From DYJE01 sp041660385 (GTDB taxonomy: Bacteria > Desulfobacterota > Desulfobacteria > Desulfobacterales > Desulfolunaceae), in assembly GCA_041660385.1 (NCBI GenBank), contig JBAZWJ010000016.1, positions 1-64,000 of the forward strand: 64,000 nt of DNA, in the 5' to 3' direction. Shown one piece after another: positions 1 to 8,365 of this stretch. The translations under genes and the position numbers were made by a program. Each line of letters opens with the position of its first letter. Within the stretch, counting starts at the first letter, position 1. Below the pieces are notes generated by a model. The model did no database searches. It had not been told where the DNA came from and saw only the letters and a list, made by a program, of their open reading frames with translations.

Positions 1-1
1 C

Positions 2-151
2 TACGCGGATTTCGAGTCGGCGTACATCATCCGGACAAACGGCTCTGTGGTCAGCTATTCTCAAAAAGGTAGTAAGCTGAAGAGCATGGCTATGAAACCG
101 GGAGATGTGGTAATTATTCCATCCAAGGTACTCGGTGTATCAAGAAAATGA
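2..151 (+). CDS. C-terminal end of a polysaccharide-export (SLBB-type) protein, partial
   Basis: Only the last 49 codons are present; the gene begins before the window. The residues read as the end of an SLBB/soluble-ligand-binding repeat of outer-membrane polysaccharide export proteins: a beta-strand pair with 'IIRTNGSVVS', then 'MKPGDVVIIPSKV', the usual closing motif (L/M-x-PGDxxxxP). Such proteins are Wza/BexD-like parts of capsule or exopolysaccharide secretion. The reading frame ends in TGA and a terminator-like hairpin follows. The family call rests on this short tail only, so the protein could also be another SLBB-domain protein. Confidence 0.6.
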   Translation, partial: YADFESAYIIRTNGSVVSYSQKGSKLKSMAMKPGDVVIIPSKVLGVSRK

Positions 152-183
152 TTTGATAAAAGTTTGTTATGTCTATTATAAGG

Positions 184-215
184 AAGGGCGTGTTTGATAG
201 ACGCGCCCTTTTTTT
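184..215. terminator. Hairpin with T-run between convergent genes
   Basis: A GC-rich stem (AAGGGCGTG against CGCGCCCTT, with G-U pairing) is followed by seven T residues on the plus strand. It lies between the end of the export gene and the end of the minus-strand radical SAM gene, so it most simply terminates the plus-strand transcript. Confidence 0.7.
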
Positions 216-234
216 ATGTAGAGTTTATTGGATT

Positions 235-1605
235 TTATGGTTTGGCCTGAAGTCGTTGAAGTTTTTCCATGTACCCTCTGTTTTCCTTGATCCACTTTTT
301 CATCAGAATATATCCGCCTATCCTGTACGAAACGCGCCAGCCTCTGTTTTTCTTGTAAGCCGTCAACGCACGCATCAAACTGTAGAAGCGGCTCATTTCT
401 TTCACGATATTGGATTGCATCGTATAAGCCGAACATTTTTCCGGTTGGACCACGACGTGCATGCCGTCGAAATCAGTCCAGTCATGATGGATCAGGCGAT
501 CTTTGTACTCGTCATAAGCCCGTGCTCCAGGGAAAGGCGTCAGGGAAAACACCTGAATGGTATCCATGTCCACTTCCATGGCATAATCCACGATGTTTTT
601 TGCCGTATCAGGGCTATCGTTGCTGTCCACCACAAACATTCCATGGATGCCGATATCGTGTTTGTGCAACTGCTCAACGCATTTAGCAACAGCGTCCACC
701 TGGTGAGCTTTCCCGTATTTTTTTAATGTTTCCGGATTAACGGATTCGACGCCCACATAAACGATACGGCACCGTGTTTCCTGCATAAGGGAAAGAAGTT
801 CGGGGTCCGAAGCCGCATTTACGCACATCTGGCCTGACCAGCGTAATGGCACAGCCTTTTTTGCGATCATCTCTTGAAGCAGCGATTTGGTCCTTACGGG
901 ATTGGCGCAGAAATTGTCGTCACCGAAACAGACGCTACGGTGTTGGACTGGCCGGAGTTCAGCTATGACCTGTTCATTGGATTTAAAACGGTATTTTCTT
1001 CCAAAAATCGGTGTAACACTGCAAAACGAGCAGTTGTGAGGGCAACCCCTGGATGTGACCACGATAGGAGGAACCTCAAAAGGTCCGTCATGCCGAGCAA
1101 GGTTGAAATCAGGAGATGGCAGGGATTCATAGTCCACTACAACAGCCATGCCGCCATGGTTGAATGACCCATCAGCATTTTTAAAAGAAAGGCCGCTTTG
1201 GGAAGCAGGTTTTTCTTTTTTTGAAAGGGTATCGATCAGATCAGCAAAAACCTGTTCACCTTCACCTGTGACAACGTAATCGCAATGAGCCAGTGCTTCT
1301 TCAGGCATGAAAGACACATGTGGGCCACCCATGATGACGGTGACGTTTTTTTTTATCAGTTCATCGGCTAAGGCGTATGCCTCGCCTATGGTGCTTGACA
1401 GAGATCCGATGCCCACCACATCGTATGATTCCAGGTTTTTTCTTTCTTCCGGACGCATTTGGGTATACCAGAGATCACAGGCGTATCCTTTTTGCTTTAT
1501 AACCGCACCAAGTGTGGCGATTCCCACACGTGGCAAACGTGTCCGACTATAAACATGGGTTGAATCAGAAATAGCTTCTACAAGGGCAATTTTTAGGTGG
1601 GGCAT
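235..1605 (-). CDS. Cobalamin-binding-domain radical SAM protein
   Basis: 456 aa. Residues about 1-130 form a B12-binding-like Rossmann domain ('YDVVGIGSLSST', 'IMGGPHVSFMPEEAL', 'VVTGEGEQVF'), as in class B radical SAM enzymes. The radical SAM core follows, with the cluster motif C188-x3-C192-x2-C195 (RGCPHNCSFC) binding the 4Fe-4S cluster that cleaves S-adenosylmethionine. The canonical DxHxxG base-off cobalamin motif is not obvious, so B12 may bind base-on or not at all. Such proteins often methylate unactivated carbons or modify lipids and cofactors; the substrate cannot be read from the sequence. AAGGA lies shortly before the ATG. The gene stands alone on its strand. Confidence 0.85.
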   Translation of the reverse strand: MPHLKIALVEAISDSTHVYSRTRLPRVGIATLGAVIKQKGYACDLWYTQMRPEERKNLESYDVVGIGSLSSTIGEAYALADELIKKNVTVIMGGPHVSFMPEEALAHCDYVVTGEGEQVFADLIDTLSKKEKPASQSGLSFKNADGSFNHGGMAVVVDYESLPSPDFNLARHDGPFEVPPIVVTSRGCPHNCSFCSVTPIFGRKYRFKSNEQVIAELRPVQHRSVCFGDDNFCANPVRTKSLLQEMIAKKAVPLRWSGQMCVNAASDPELLSLMQETRCRIVYVGVESVNPETLKKYGKAHQVDAVAKCVEQLHKHDIGIHGMFVVDSNDSPDTAKNIVDYAMEVDMDTIQVFSLTPFPGARAYDEYKDRLIHHDWTDFDGMHVVVQPEKCSAYTMQSNIVKEMSRFYSLMRALTAYKKNRGWRVSYRIGGYILMKKWIKENRGYMEKLQRLQAKP

Positions 1606-1803
1606 TTAATGTCTTTCCTTCAATGCATAAAACCGGATCGGATCCGGAGCGTCGGCGTGGTAAATAAAGCATCCGAATATGCAATAATCATGTGGAAATC
1701 CGCCCTGACAGAGCTCCATGGGTGAAATATGTGCGCCACCACACCGAGAAAAACCATGGAATGGCAGTTCATGAACAGGCGGGTTTGCTTCACAGGGAAT
1801 CCT
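1606..1803 (-). other. Open frame without a start codon directly upstream of the radical SAM gene
   Basis: The 336 bases between the radical SAM gene and marC contain no confident gene. One minus-strand frame stays open for 65 codons after a TGA at 1804-1806 and stops with a TAA that abuts the radical SAM ATG. It reads protein-like, with several Cys and Gly ('CGGAHISPMELCQGGF'), but has no well-placed ATG or GTG with a Shine-Dalgarno; the only in-frame ATG would give about 35 aa. It could be a gene remnant, an unusual-start leader or chance. Confidence 0.25.
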
Positions 1804-1941
1804 TCAGAGCAGGTGAATCAGGGCTGATATGAAGAAATAACCTATGATAGAGTATTGAGGCTATTTAATACAGCATGTGGGGTTTTAAAGCAAACAGGTT
1901 ATTGGAAAAGCCGTTTGGAAAGATCGTAGCCAAGATGGGGC

Positions 1942-2577
1942 TTAAGAAAAAAGATTTGGAAACAACCCTTTGAGTCCTGTGGCGATAATTTCCACGCCAA
2001 TGGCCGCCATGATCAGGCCCATGATACGGGTGATAATGTTGATTCCGGTCTGTCCCATCCAATCTCTGACCCTGATGGAAATTCTAAGACAGAGCCAGGC
2101 GATCAGTGATACAGCAAGGATGATTCCACCAAGAATCAGGTAGTCGACGAAGTCGTGGTTCTGCTGGGAATAAAGGATCACCGTGCTGATGGCGCCAGGC
2201 CCGGCGAGCAGGGGGACACCCAGAGGCACAATGGCTACACTGTCCTTGTTTTCCAGATCCTGAGCCTCCTCTTCTGTCTGTTTGGTGCTGCTCACACGGG
2301 CATGAAGCATGGAAAGGGCCATCATGAAAAGGAGGATTCCACCTGCCACACGGAACGAGTTGATGGTGATGCCGAAAAATCTGAGAATGAATTCACCGGA
2401 CACAAGAACGATCAGGAGGACAAGGAACACCGTAATGAAAACCATTTTACCTGTGTTGTTCCGTTCTTTTTCGTTCATATCCTTGCACGCATCGAGAAAT
2501 ATGGGAATGGAGCCCACTGGGTTTACAATGGCCAGAAGGCCAATGAAAAACTTCATATAAACACTGATCTGTTCCAT
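1942..2577 (-). CDS. MarC family integral membrane protein
   Basis: 211 aa, typical for the MarC/UPF0056 family (SNARE-like fold, six predicted membrane helices). The N-terminal 'FIGLLAIVNPVGSIPIFL' and the 'GVPLLAGPGAISTVILYSQ' segment in the middle are family signatures. The protein sits in the inner membrane; its transport role is unproven, and the old link to multiple antibiotic resistance in E. coli has been withdrawn. It begins 4 bases after the alpha/beta hydrolase stop and is probably cotranscribed with it. Confidence 0.9.
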   Translation of the reverse strand: MEQISVYMKFFIGLLAIVNPVGSIPIFLDACKDMNEKERNNTGKMVFITVFLVLLIVLVSGEFILRFFGITINSFRVAGGILLFMMALSMLHARVSSTKQTEEEAQDLENKDSVAIVPLGVPLLAGPGAISTVILYSQQNHDFVDYLILGGIILAVSLIAWLCLRISIRVRDWMGQTGINIITRIMGLIMAAIGVEIIATGLKGLFPNLFS

Positions 2578-2581
2578 ATTA

Positions 2582-3463
2582 TCAGGCCTTTATCTTTACA
2601 AAATCAAGAATGCTTTTTTTGATTTCCATGGGTTTTTCCATGGGTATGAAATGGGTTGTGCCAGGAATGGTCACAAGGTGTGAGTCTTTGATCTGTTTGG
2701 TGAGGTTTCTGGCCGCTGATGCCATGAAGGTGTCTGATTTTTCTCCACGGATAATGAGGGTTGGGCAGGTTACTTTTTTAGGGTAATTCCAGATATCCAT
2801 AAGAACCGATTCGTAAATCTGTGCTTCGGTTTCAGGGCAGCATTTGAGAGCCCCCTGTCCATTATCTTTCCAGGCCAGGCCGTGATCGCAGAAAGCCTGG
2901 ATAAATCCCTGATCCCATGTTCTGAACATGCCTCGCCCAGCCGAAAACCTTTTCAACGCTTCTTCTCGACTGTCAAATATTGTTCGCCTTCGCCTTGCTC
3001 CCTGGGCAAGTGGGTTGAGTTTCATGATGCCCGATTTATTAGCCATGGAGAGAAGGAACAGCATGGGTCTATTGAAGATGACTGGATCAATCAGTACGAT
3101 GTGGGAAAAAAGCTTCGGATATTTTATTGCGGTGAGAAGGGTAACCACTGCTCCCAGGGAGTGTCCCACTCCGATGACCGGCGGTTTCATGTGTCTTACC
3201 AGAGCGTCTTTCACGGGGTCCACAAAGATGTCCCAGTGGAGGATTCGATTGGACCCGTGGGAAGCCGAATCGCCATGTCCCGGTATGTCCGTTGCAAAAA
3301 TTTTGAAATCGTTTTGAAAATGCTCAAACAAGGGGAGATAGGTTGCTGCACAGAGGCCGTTGGCGTGGAGGTAGTGCAGGGGCAGATCCCCATTGCCGCA
3401 AACTATACTGTGGAGGTGTTTGCCTGATGAATGCGTTTTGATGTCGCTATATTCCATGGTCAT
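2582..3463 (-). CDS. Alpha/beta hydrolase
   Basis: 293 aa, a full-length single-domain alpha/beta hydrolase. The nucleophile elbow is G-H-S102-L-G ('GVGHSLGAVV'), the oxyanion region is 'HANGLCAATY', and the catalytic His is in 'GTTHFIPMEKP' near the C-terminus. The acid is probably the Asp in 'RGEKSDTF'. No signal peptide is seen, so it should act in the cytoplasm. The substrate is unknown; esterase, thioesterase or a cofactor-free hydrolase are all possible. First gene of a two-gene unit with marC. Confidence 0.85.
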   Translation of the reverse strand: MTMEYSDIKTHSSGKHLHSIVCGNGDLPLHYLHANGLCAATYLPLFEHFQNDFKIFATDIPGHGDSASHGSNRILHWDIFVDPVKDALVRHMKPPVIGVGHSLGAVVTLLTAIKYPKLFSHIVLIDPVIFNRPMLFLLSMANKSGIMKLNPLAQGARRRRTIFDSREEALKRFSAGRGMFRTWDQGFIQAFCDHGLAWKDNGQGALKCCPETEAQIYESVLMDIWNYPKKVTCPTLIIRGEKSDTFMASAARNLTKQIKDSHLVTIPGTTHFIPMEKPMEIKKSILDFVKIKA

Positions 3464-3619
3464 AGTGGTCCTTAATTCTTTAATGTTTTTTCATACCTCA
3501 TTCATCGTCCGATTACCACTCCCCCGCGAATTATTTTGTTGTACTCAAAGAGTGATAAACTCGTATAAAAGTAGCCTGATGGTTATGGAAAAAGGCCCAT
3601 AGGACTTTTTACAACGCCA

Positions 3620-5620
3620 TCAAATAGTCAACGCAGCAAGAAAACCTCCATGGATAGCGTCATCCAGCTTGCCCGGCTTCACTCCGTCGCCCACCGGTGT
3701 GTAAGGGATTCCCGCTTGATCAAGCTGGCCCGCAAGGGTTTTTACAGACTTTGACCCCACTGCCACCACAATGGAGTCGAAGTGATTTTCACAAAGACCG
3801 TCTGTTGTTTCATAAGAAATATTTCCCTGTTCCACGGATAAGACCTTCGCCCCAGTGATGACCTTGATACCATAACGTGTCACATTGGACATGGCTACCC
3901 ATCGGGTTGATCGACCGATGTTATTTCCGGCTCTGTCCATCATTTCGAATATTGTGACATTTGACGATCCCTTGAACATGTATTCTTTAAGCTTTTCCAG
4001 CGATACGGCGTCATAGGTTAAAAGGAAATGGAGCATATCCGGCGTGATGGTGCCTTTATGGGCAATAAAAAGAGCTGTTTCTATACCGACAGCTCCACCA
4101 CCGATCACGGCCACCTCTTTTCCCAGCGACGGGTTTTTTTCAAGAACATCCCATGCGGAAAGAATGTCAGGTCCGTCGAGACCCTTAATCGGCGGAATCA
4201 TGGCTTTGGCCCCTTCAGCAATGATAACGTGGTCCGGTTTCTGAGCCCGAATCATTTCCAGAGTGACGGTTGTTCCGAGATAGAGGGGAATGACGTGTTT
4301 TTTAATCATGGCGTTGTAATAATGTGCGAATTCCCAGAGTTCCTGCTTGCCTGGAGGTGTTCCGGCAATCCAGATCTGTCCTCCAATGCGGTCCGATTTC
4401 TCATAGATGCTGACCGAGTGACCGCGCTGCACCGCTGTCACTGCCGCTTCAAGGCCAGCCATGCCAGCGCCGACCACCATGACATTCTTGGGTGAATCGG
4501 TGGGTTTGATAGCCCGCTCCCCTTCGAAACCGGCTCTGGGGTTTCCGATACAGTATACCGGTTTTCCTGAAAAAACCGAGTCCGTGCATCCTTGAGAACA
4601 TCCAACGCAGGGGCGGATTTCCTCGGCCCGGCCTTCTTTGGCTTTCTGTGGCCAGAACGGATCGGCGATGAGCACTCGGCCCAGATTCACCATATCAGCA
4701 AACCCGTTGGCGAGGATGTCTTCGGCATCCTTGGGGCTTGTGATCCGGTTGGACGCCATCACAGGAACGGAAACGGCTTTTTTTATGTTCAGGGCAAGGT
4801 ACGCGTAACAGGCTCTTGGCAGCTCCATGGGCAGCTGAGGAACCCGTGATTCGTGCCATCCACCGGTCACGCTGATCATGTCCACCCCAGCGGATTCATA
4901 AGCTTTAGCGATGACCGGCGTTTCTTCATCGCTGTTGCTTCCCGGAACGAAATCATTGCCTGCTATTCTGACTGTCACAGGGTAATCGTTACCAACCCTT
5001 TGCCTGACCAGGCGCAGTGTTTCCGTTGGAAAGCGAAGCCGGTTCTCAAGGCTCCCGCCATATTCATCGGTACGTTTATTTTTAAGAGGTGAGAGAAACT
5101 GGGTGATCAGATAGCCAGCTGATGCGAGAATTTCAACCCCGTCGAAACCAGCGGCTTTTGCCCGTTCAGCGGCGCCGGCGTAAGCTTTCTGCGTGTTTTT
5201 GATGTCCTCGATGCTCATTTCTCTGGGCGTTGTTTTGGAGTATTTTGAAAAAACAGCGGATGGCGCCATGGGCTGCTGATTTCCAATGATCATGGGGTAG
5301 GAATATGCCCCGGCGTGAAAGAGCTGAATCCATGGACTGCCGCCTTCTTCTTTCACGATGTCCGTGAGTTTTTTGAATGACGGGATTTCTTCATCATCTG
5401 TGATAGCCAGAGTGGCGATTCCCGAACCGAGGTAATCGACTCCGACGGGACCCGCAGTCACAATGCCCGCTCCTCCTTTTGCTATTTCTCTATAAAAATT
5501 ATAGTACCTGTCGTTGAGTTTGCGGTCGTAAGCGTATAGCAAACCGAGGGAGGGATAGGCGATCCTATTCTTGATCGTTAAACCGTTGACGGTGATGGGC
5601 TGGAACAGATGGTGGAACAT
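3620..5620 (-). CDS. FadH-like 2,4-dienoyl-CoA reductase (old yellow enzyme family flavoprotein)
   Basis: 666 aa. An N-terminal FMN TIM barrel (1-350) is followed by FAD- and NAD(P)-binding Rossmann folds ('VVGAGMAGLEAA' about 382-393, 'VIGGGAVGIETA' further on). Cysteines 338, 341, 345 and 357 (C-x2-C-x3-C-x11-C) match the 4Fe-4S site of E. coli FadH. The active-site Tyr170 ('SAGYLI') and His256 ('GWHESRVP') are placed as in FadH, whereas many other members have HxAHGY. It probably reduces an enoyl- or dienoyl-CoA in degradation of unsaturated fatty acids or related substrates. It is monocistronic and preceded by a strong inverted repeat. Confidence 0.85.
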   Translation of the reverse strand: MFHHLFQPITVNGLTIKNRIAYPSLGLLYAYDRKLNDRYYNFYREIAKGGAGIVTAGPVGVDYLGSGIATLAITDDEEIPSFKKLTDIVKEEGGSPWIQLFHAGAYSYPMIIGNQQPMAPSAVFSKYSKTTPREMSIEDIKNTQKAYAGAAERAKAAGFDGVEILASAGYLITQFLSPLKNKRTDEYGGSLENRLRFPTETLRLVRQRVGNDYPVTVRIAGNDFVPGSNSDEETPVIAKAYESAGVDMISVTGGWHESRVPQLPMELPRACYAYLALNIKKAVSVPVMASNRITSPKDAEDILANGFADMVNLGRVLIADPFWPQKAKEGRAEEIRPCVGCSQGCTDSVFSGKPVYCIGNPRAGFEGERAIKPTDSPKNVMVVGAGMAGLEAAVTAVQRGHSVSIYEKSDRIGGQIWIAGTPPGKQELWEFAHYYNAMIKKHVIPLYLGTTVTLEMIRAQKPDHVIIAEGAKAMIPPIKGLDGPDILSAWDVLEKNPSLGKEVAVIGGGAVGIETALFIAHKGTITPDMLHFLLTYDAVSLEKLKEYMFKGSSNVTIFEMMDRAGNNIGRSTRWVAMSNVTRYGIKVITGAKVLSVEQGNISYETTDGLCENHFDSIVVAVGSKSVKTLAGQLDQAGIPYTPVGDGVKPGKLDDAIHGGFLAALTI

Positions 5621-5740
5621 GGAAGTCTCCTGAGTATGAAGGATTCTTTGACAATGGGGCGAACCATGAAGGACTATTTAAGAATGAACATGACTTAAAC
5701 GTCAATACATTTTTGTCTTGCCTGATTCTCCTTGTGATCG

Positions 5741-5777
5741 ATATCTGAATAATATTCATTGAACCATATTCAGATAT
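5741..5777. promoter_or_regulatory. Perfect 11-bp inverted repeat upstream of the FadH-like gene; probable operator
   Basis: ATATCTGAATA at 5741-5751 and TATTCAGATAT at 5767-5777 are exact inverted copies. An extra TATTCA at 5753-5758 makes a second nested palindrome (TGAATA-A-TATTCA, 5746-5758). It lies about 120 bases upstream of the minus-strand start at 5620, so it may bind a dimeric repressor. The TGAAT/ATTCA half-sites resemble those of the FadR-like boxes elsewhere in this window, but the spacing differs. Confidence 0.5.
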
Positions 5778-5818
5778 ATAACCTGATTCAAATCGAAGTC
5801 AAGGGTTTTCTGAGGCGA

Positions 5819-5842
5819 GTTTCCAGGTTCATGTCTGGAAAC
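5819..5842. other. Short 8-bp hairpin
   Basis: GTTTCCAG and CTGGAAAC are perfect inverted copies around an 8-base loop, between the CBM9-like gene (minus strand, ends at 5967) and the FadH-like promoter region. There is no clear T-run, so terminator function is uncertain. Confidence 0.35.
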
Positions 5843-5966
5843 ATGAATCACATATTTATTCCGAATTGCATCACAAAATCAAAACAGGTGCATGAGGTTG
5901 AATCCTGAACCATCATCGGTGAAGAAAATGTGGAAATGGGGAGCCCGGGTCATGGTGGAGGCCACC

Positions 5967-6644
5967 TCAAACGAACTTCAGATGGCCAAAATATTCAGGA
6001 AGATGGAACCTTGGTTTTGGAAAATGGACAGGGGCCCAGGTCAGCCAATGTGGATGGGATGTTCTGTCGGCACATTTATAGAAATTTCCGCGCCATTCCG
6101 TACCGGGAGAGGGGTGGGAGACGTCGGTGTAAGAATTGAGGATATCGTATGGAAGGCGGTAGGCCACAGACCAGGTCAGCGTATTCGTTATTTCCTGTTC
6201 GATTGGCCCATTGAGTGATGACACGATGGATATTCTTTTAAAAGTGTCTTCCGGGATCTTGATGAATTCCTCAGAATCGGCAGGATGATATTCAAACAGA
6301 GCCGTACCACAGCAGTTGACTTCAAGGTTGAAATACCCATGGGTGACCAGGGTGCCCGGCGAAAAGAAGAACTCGACGCAGCTGTCCTGGTAAACCGGGC
6401 CCTGATAATGAACTGCCAAAGCTTTGACATAGCAGTCATTAACTTGGAAAATGATATTCAAGGCGCGTTTATCATAAGCAACTTTGAATTGGGTGACAGG
6501 TCGGTGATCTGGTGTTTCTCCCATATGATTCGACAGTGTTTCCGGTTCAAAATCATTCCATGGCCTGATTGTGAAGTCACAATGAATGGGTGTATCATCA
6601 GCGATTTTCTCGACGAATAAAGTTGGGGGATTAAGCATATTCAT
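5967..6644 (-). CDS. Carbohydrate-binding family 9-like (DOMON-type) protein
   Basis: 225 aa. It resembles stand-alone CBM9-like/DOMON beta-sandwich proteins: 'DHRPVTQFKVAYDKRALNIIFQVND', then 'YQDSCVEFFFSPG' and 'GYFNLEVNCCGTAL', where the 'DSCVEFFF' block is typical. No signal peptide or membrane segment is visible. Known stand-alone members have no established enzyme activity and are assumed to bind ligands (sugars or haem-like groups). It stands alone; a terminator and 260 non-coding bases separate it from flgM. Confidence 0.75.
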   Translation of the reverse strand: MNMLNPPTLFVEKIADDTPIHCDFTIRPWNDFEPETLSNHMGETPDHRPVTQFKVAYDKRALNIIFQVNDCYVKALAVHYQGPVYQDSCVEFFFSPGTLVTHGYFNLEVNCCGTALFEYHPADSEEFIKIPEDTFKRISIVSSLNGPIEQEITNTLTWSVAYRLPYDILNSYTDVSHPSPGTEWRGNFYKCADRTSHPHWLTWAPVHFPKPRFHLPEYFGHLKFV

Positions 6645-6821
6645 CCTATATTATGAAGGTTTTTTTCATGGCTTAGGGTGCTTCGAACCTTGGCCGACAA
6701 GTCATTGAGAGAGAATTGTTTTTTCTTTAACGTAATTTAACAAAAAAATCCATCAACATGACAATAGCACAGGGGGTATTTCTTGAAGTGGGGATCGGCA
6801 AGGGGAATGTTCAGATGTTCA

Positions 6822-6870
6822 GAAAAAAACAAGGATTGGGGCGATGAATCGCGCACAATCCTTTGTTTTC
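6822..6870 (-). terminator. Terminator of the flgM unit
   Basis: Read on the minus strand, an AACAAAGGATTG arm pairs with CAATCCTTGTT (one bulged base) and is followed by a run of T. It lies about 40 bases past the flgM stop. Confidence 0.75.
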
Positions 6871-6908
6871 TAATCGTATTTTAAGACAAGGATTCGGAAG
6901 GGGAAAGG

Positions 6909-7223
6909 TCAGATCAGTTCATCAATATTGTAGCCGACCATTTTATCAGCTATTTTTTCAGCATTGACCTGATAGGTCCCGTTGTCCACCGCTGTTTTGA
7001 TTTCAGTTACTTTTTCCTGCCGCACCTCGGGAGCTGCAGCCACTGCTTCACTTGCAATTTTCATGTCTTTTGCATTTGAAGACAGGCTCACTTTGTCCTC
7101 AGGGATTTTTATCGGGGGCTCTGCTGACTGATTTTTCGTCGCCTCTTGAGGCGGCGGAGCATTTTCTACCTCTTTGGCATAAGCCTGTCTGCCGAAATTG
7201 ACATTGGTTTCCGTGATTTTCAT
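6909..7223 (-). CDS. flgM: Anti-sigma-28 factor FlgM
   Basis: 104 aa, usual length. The C-terminal half carries the FlgM domain: 'DKVSLSSNAKDM', then 'RQEKVTEIKTAVDNGTYQVNAEKIADKMVGYNIDELI'-type residues (written in part), with the invariant VxxIxxxIxxGxYxxxxxxIAxxM pattern. The N-terminus is disordered and Pro-rich. FlgM binds the flagellar sigma factor FliA in the cytoplasm until hook completion. The Shine-Dalgarno GGAGG is well placed. It follows the partner gene by 14 bases. No other flagellar gene is in the window. Confidence 0.9.
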   Translation of the reverse strand: MKITETNVNFGRQAYAKEVENAPPPQEATKNQSAEPPIKIPEDKVSLSSNAKDMKIASEAVAAAPEVRQEKVTEIKTAVDNGTYQVNAEKIADKMVGYNIDELI

Positions 7224-7237
7224 ACATTACCTCCGGG

Positions 7238-7666
7238 TTATGATTCCATATTTTTATCTATGGTTTCTTTTACAAGTTGTTCAAGACGTCTGCTGACGAT
7301 TTTTGAATCCTCAACAGAAAGAGTGCTTGTGACTTTTTCATTGTTTTCACCGATGAAGTTAAACACAAACTGATTTTCTTTTTTGTTAAAACCCTGGAAC
7401 TTCCCTTTGAGCTCCTGATTCAGTTTTTCCATGATATCCCGATCAGCTTCGTCTTTCGGGCCATAGGTTGTTATTCTTTCAAGAATGTCTGCAGATACCT
7501 TATCAATGATGGTCTGACGCTTGCCTTCTTCGGATATGGAGATGCTGTCACTGCTCTTCAGCTGTTCAACGCCAAGACTCCTCTGCTTGTCAGCGATCCG
7601 GTTCTGGCTGATCTGCTTGCTGTAGACCTTTATTACATTATTTATTTGGTACGACGGTATATGCAT
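7238..7666 (-). CDS. FlgM-associated protein of the DVU0524 type
   Basis: About 142 aa. 'IPSYQINNVIKVYSKQISQ' at the N-terminus and 'VSADILERITTY' are characteristic of a small family found next to flgM in sulfate reducers (DVU0524 of Desulfovibrio). I place the start at the ATG at 7666 rather than 7681, because an AGGAGAG Shine-Dalgarno lies inside the longer reading and spaces correctly to the inner ATG. The protein is hydrophilic and helical, probably cytoplasmic. Its function is unknown; context suggests a role in flagellar regulation, perhaps with FlgM. Confidence 0.8.
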   Translation of the reverse strand: MHIPSYQINNVIKVYSKQISQNRIADKQRSLGVEQLKSSDSISISEEGKRQTIIDKVSADILERITTYGPKDEADRDIMEKLNQELKGKFQGFNKKENQFVFNFIGENNEKVTSTLSVEDSKIVSRRLEQLVKETIDKNMES

Positions 7667-7770
7667 AAGCTCTCCTTGCATTAACCATCGGCAAAGGCAT
7701 TTAGAAACTTTAAAAAAAAATCTGTAGTGGCTACAGGCGAGCCGCTCAAACGGATGGTCACCCGTACCAA

Positions 7771-8274
7771 TTACCCGGAATAACTGCTGAAATAGTGTCG
7801 AATAAAATGATGGTGGCTTCTGAAGGCAATTTCAGGAAGCTTATTTTGTTCGTAAAATCCAGCTTCGGACACGTCGTCTCCCGCTATGAGCTGTCCTGAA
7901 AATGTTTTGACAAGGAAGGAGGTGATCAGGACAGTATCGTAATCAGGATGGGGATCAGCCGCAACACCGAGAAGCATGTGGATGCGGCCCTTTAACCCTG
8001 TTTCTTCTTCCAGCTCCCGTATGGCCGCCTGCTCCGGGGTTTCTCCAAGTTCGATAAAACCGCCGGGAAGGCACCAGAACCCTTTTCGGGGGTCCACATT
8101 TCGAAGGGTCAGGAGGATTCTTTGACGCTCGTCAACCAGCACCACGCATGCGGCAGGCACAGGATTCTCGTAATGGGTTACACCGCAGGACGAGCAGGTT
8201 TTTCTTTCACGACCTTCTACCATTTTTAATGACAATGGGCCCGCGCAGTATGAACAATATTTTCTGGTAATCAT
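7771..8274 (-). CDS. Nudix hydrolase with N-terminal zinc ribbon
   Basis: 167 aa. Cysteines 7, 10, 27 and 30 (CSYC...CSSC) form a zinc ribbon of the NADH-pyrophosphatase type. The Nudix box spans about 71-93 ('GGFIELGETPEQAAIRELEE', followed by ETGL) and matches GX5EX7REUXEEXGU with all acidic residues. Such proteins hydrolyse nucleoside diphosphate-X compounds such as NADH, ADP-ribose or dinucleotides in a Mg-dependent way. The SQPWQ-type specificity motif of NudC is not seen, so the substrate is open. Confidence 0.9.
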   Translation of the reverse strand: MITRKYCSYCAGPLSLKMVEGRERKTCSSCGVTHYENPVPAACVVLVDERQRILLTLRNVDPRKGFWCLPGGFIELGETPEQAAIRELEEETGLKGRIHMLLGVAADPHPDYDTVLITSFLVKTFSGQLIAGDDVSEAGFYEQNKLPEIAFRSHHHFIRHYFSSYSG

Positions 8275-8311
8275 AGCCTTCAGTTACCGTTTTCAAACAA
8301 TCAAAAACAAT

Positions 8312-8357
8312 AAAGCGGAACGCCGGATATAAATGAAGGTGATCCGGGTTCCGCTTT
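8312..8357. terminator. Bidirectional terminator between the aldolase and Nudix genes
   Basis: AAAGCGGAAC (8312-8321) pairs with GTTCCGCTTT (8348-8357), with an inner CCGGAT/ATCCGG extension. T-rich stretches follow on both strands. It lies just after the minus-strand aldolase stop and before the Nudix start. Confidence 0.75.
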
Positions 8358-8365
8358 TAATAACA

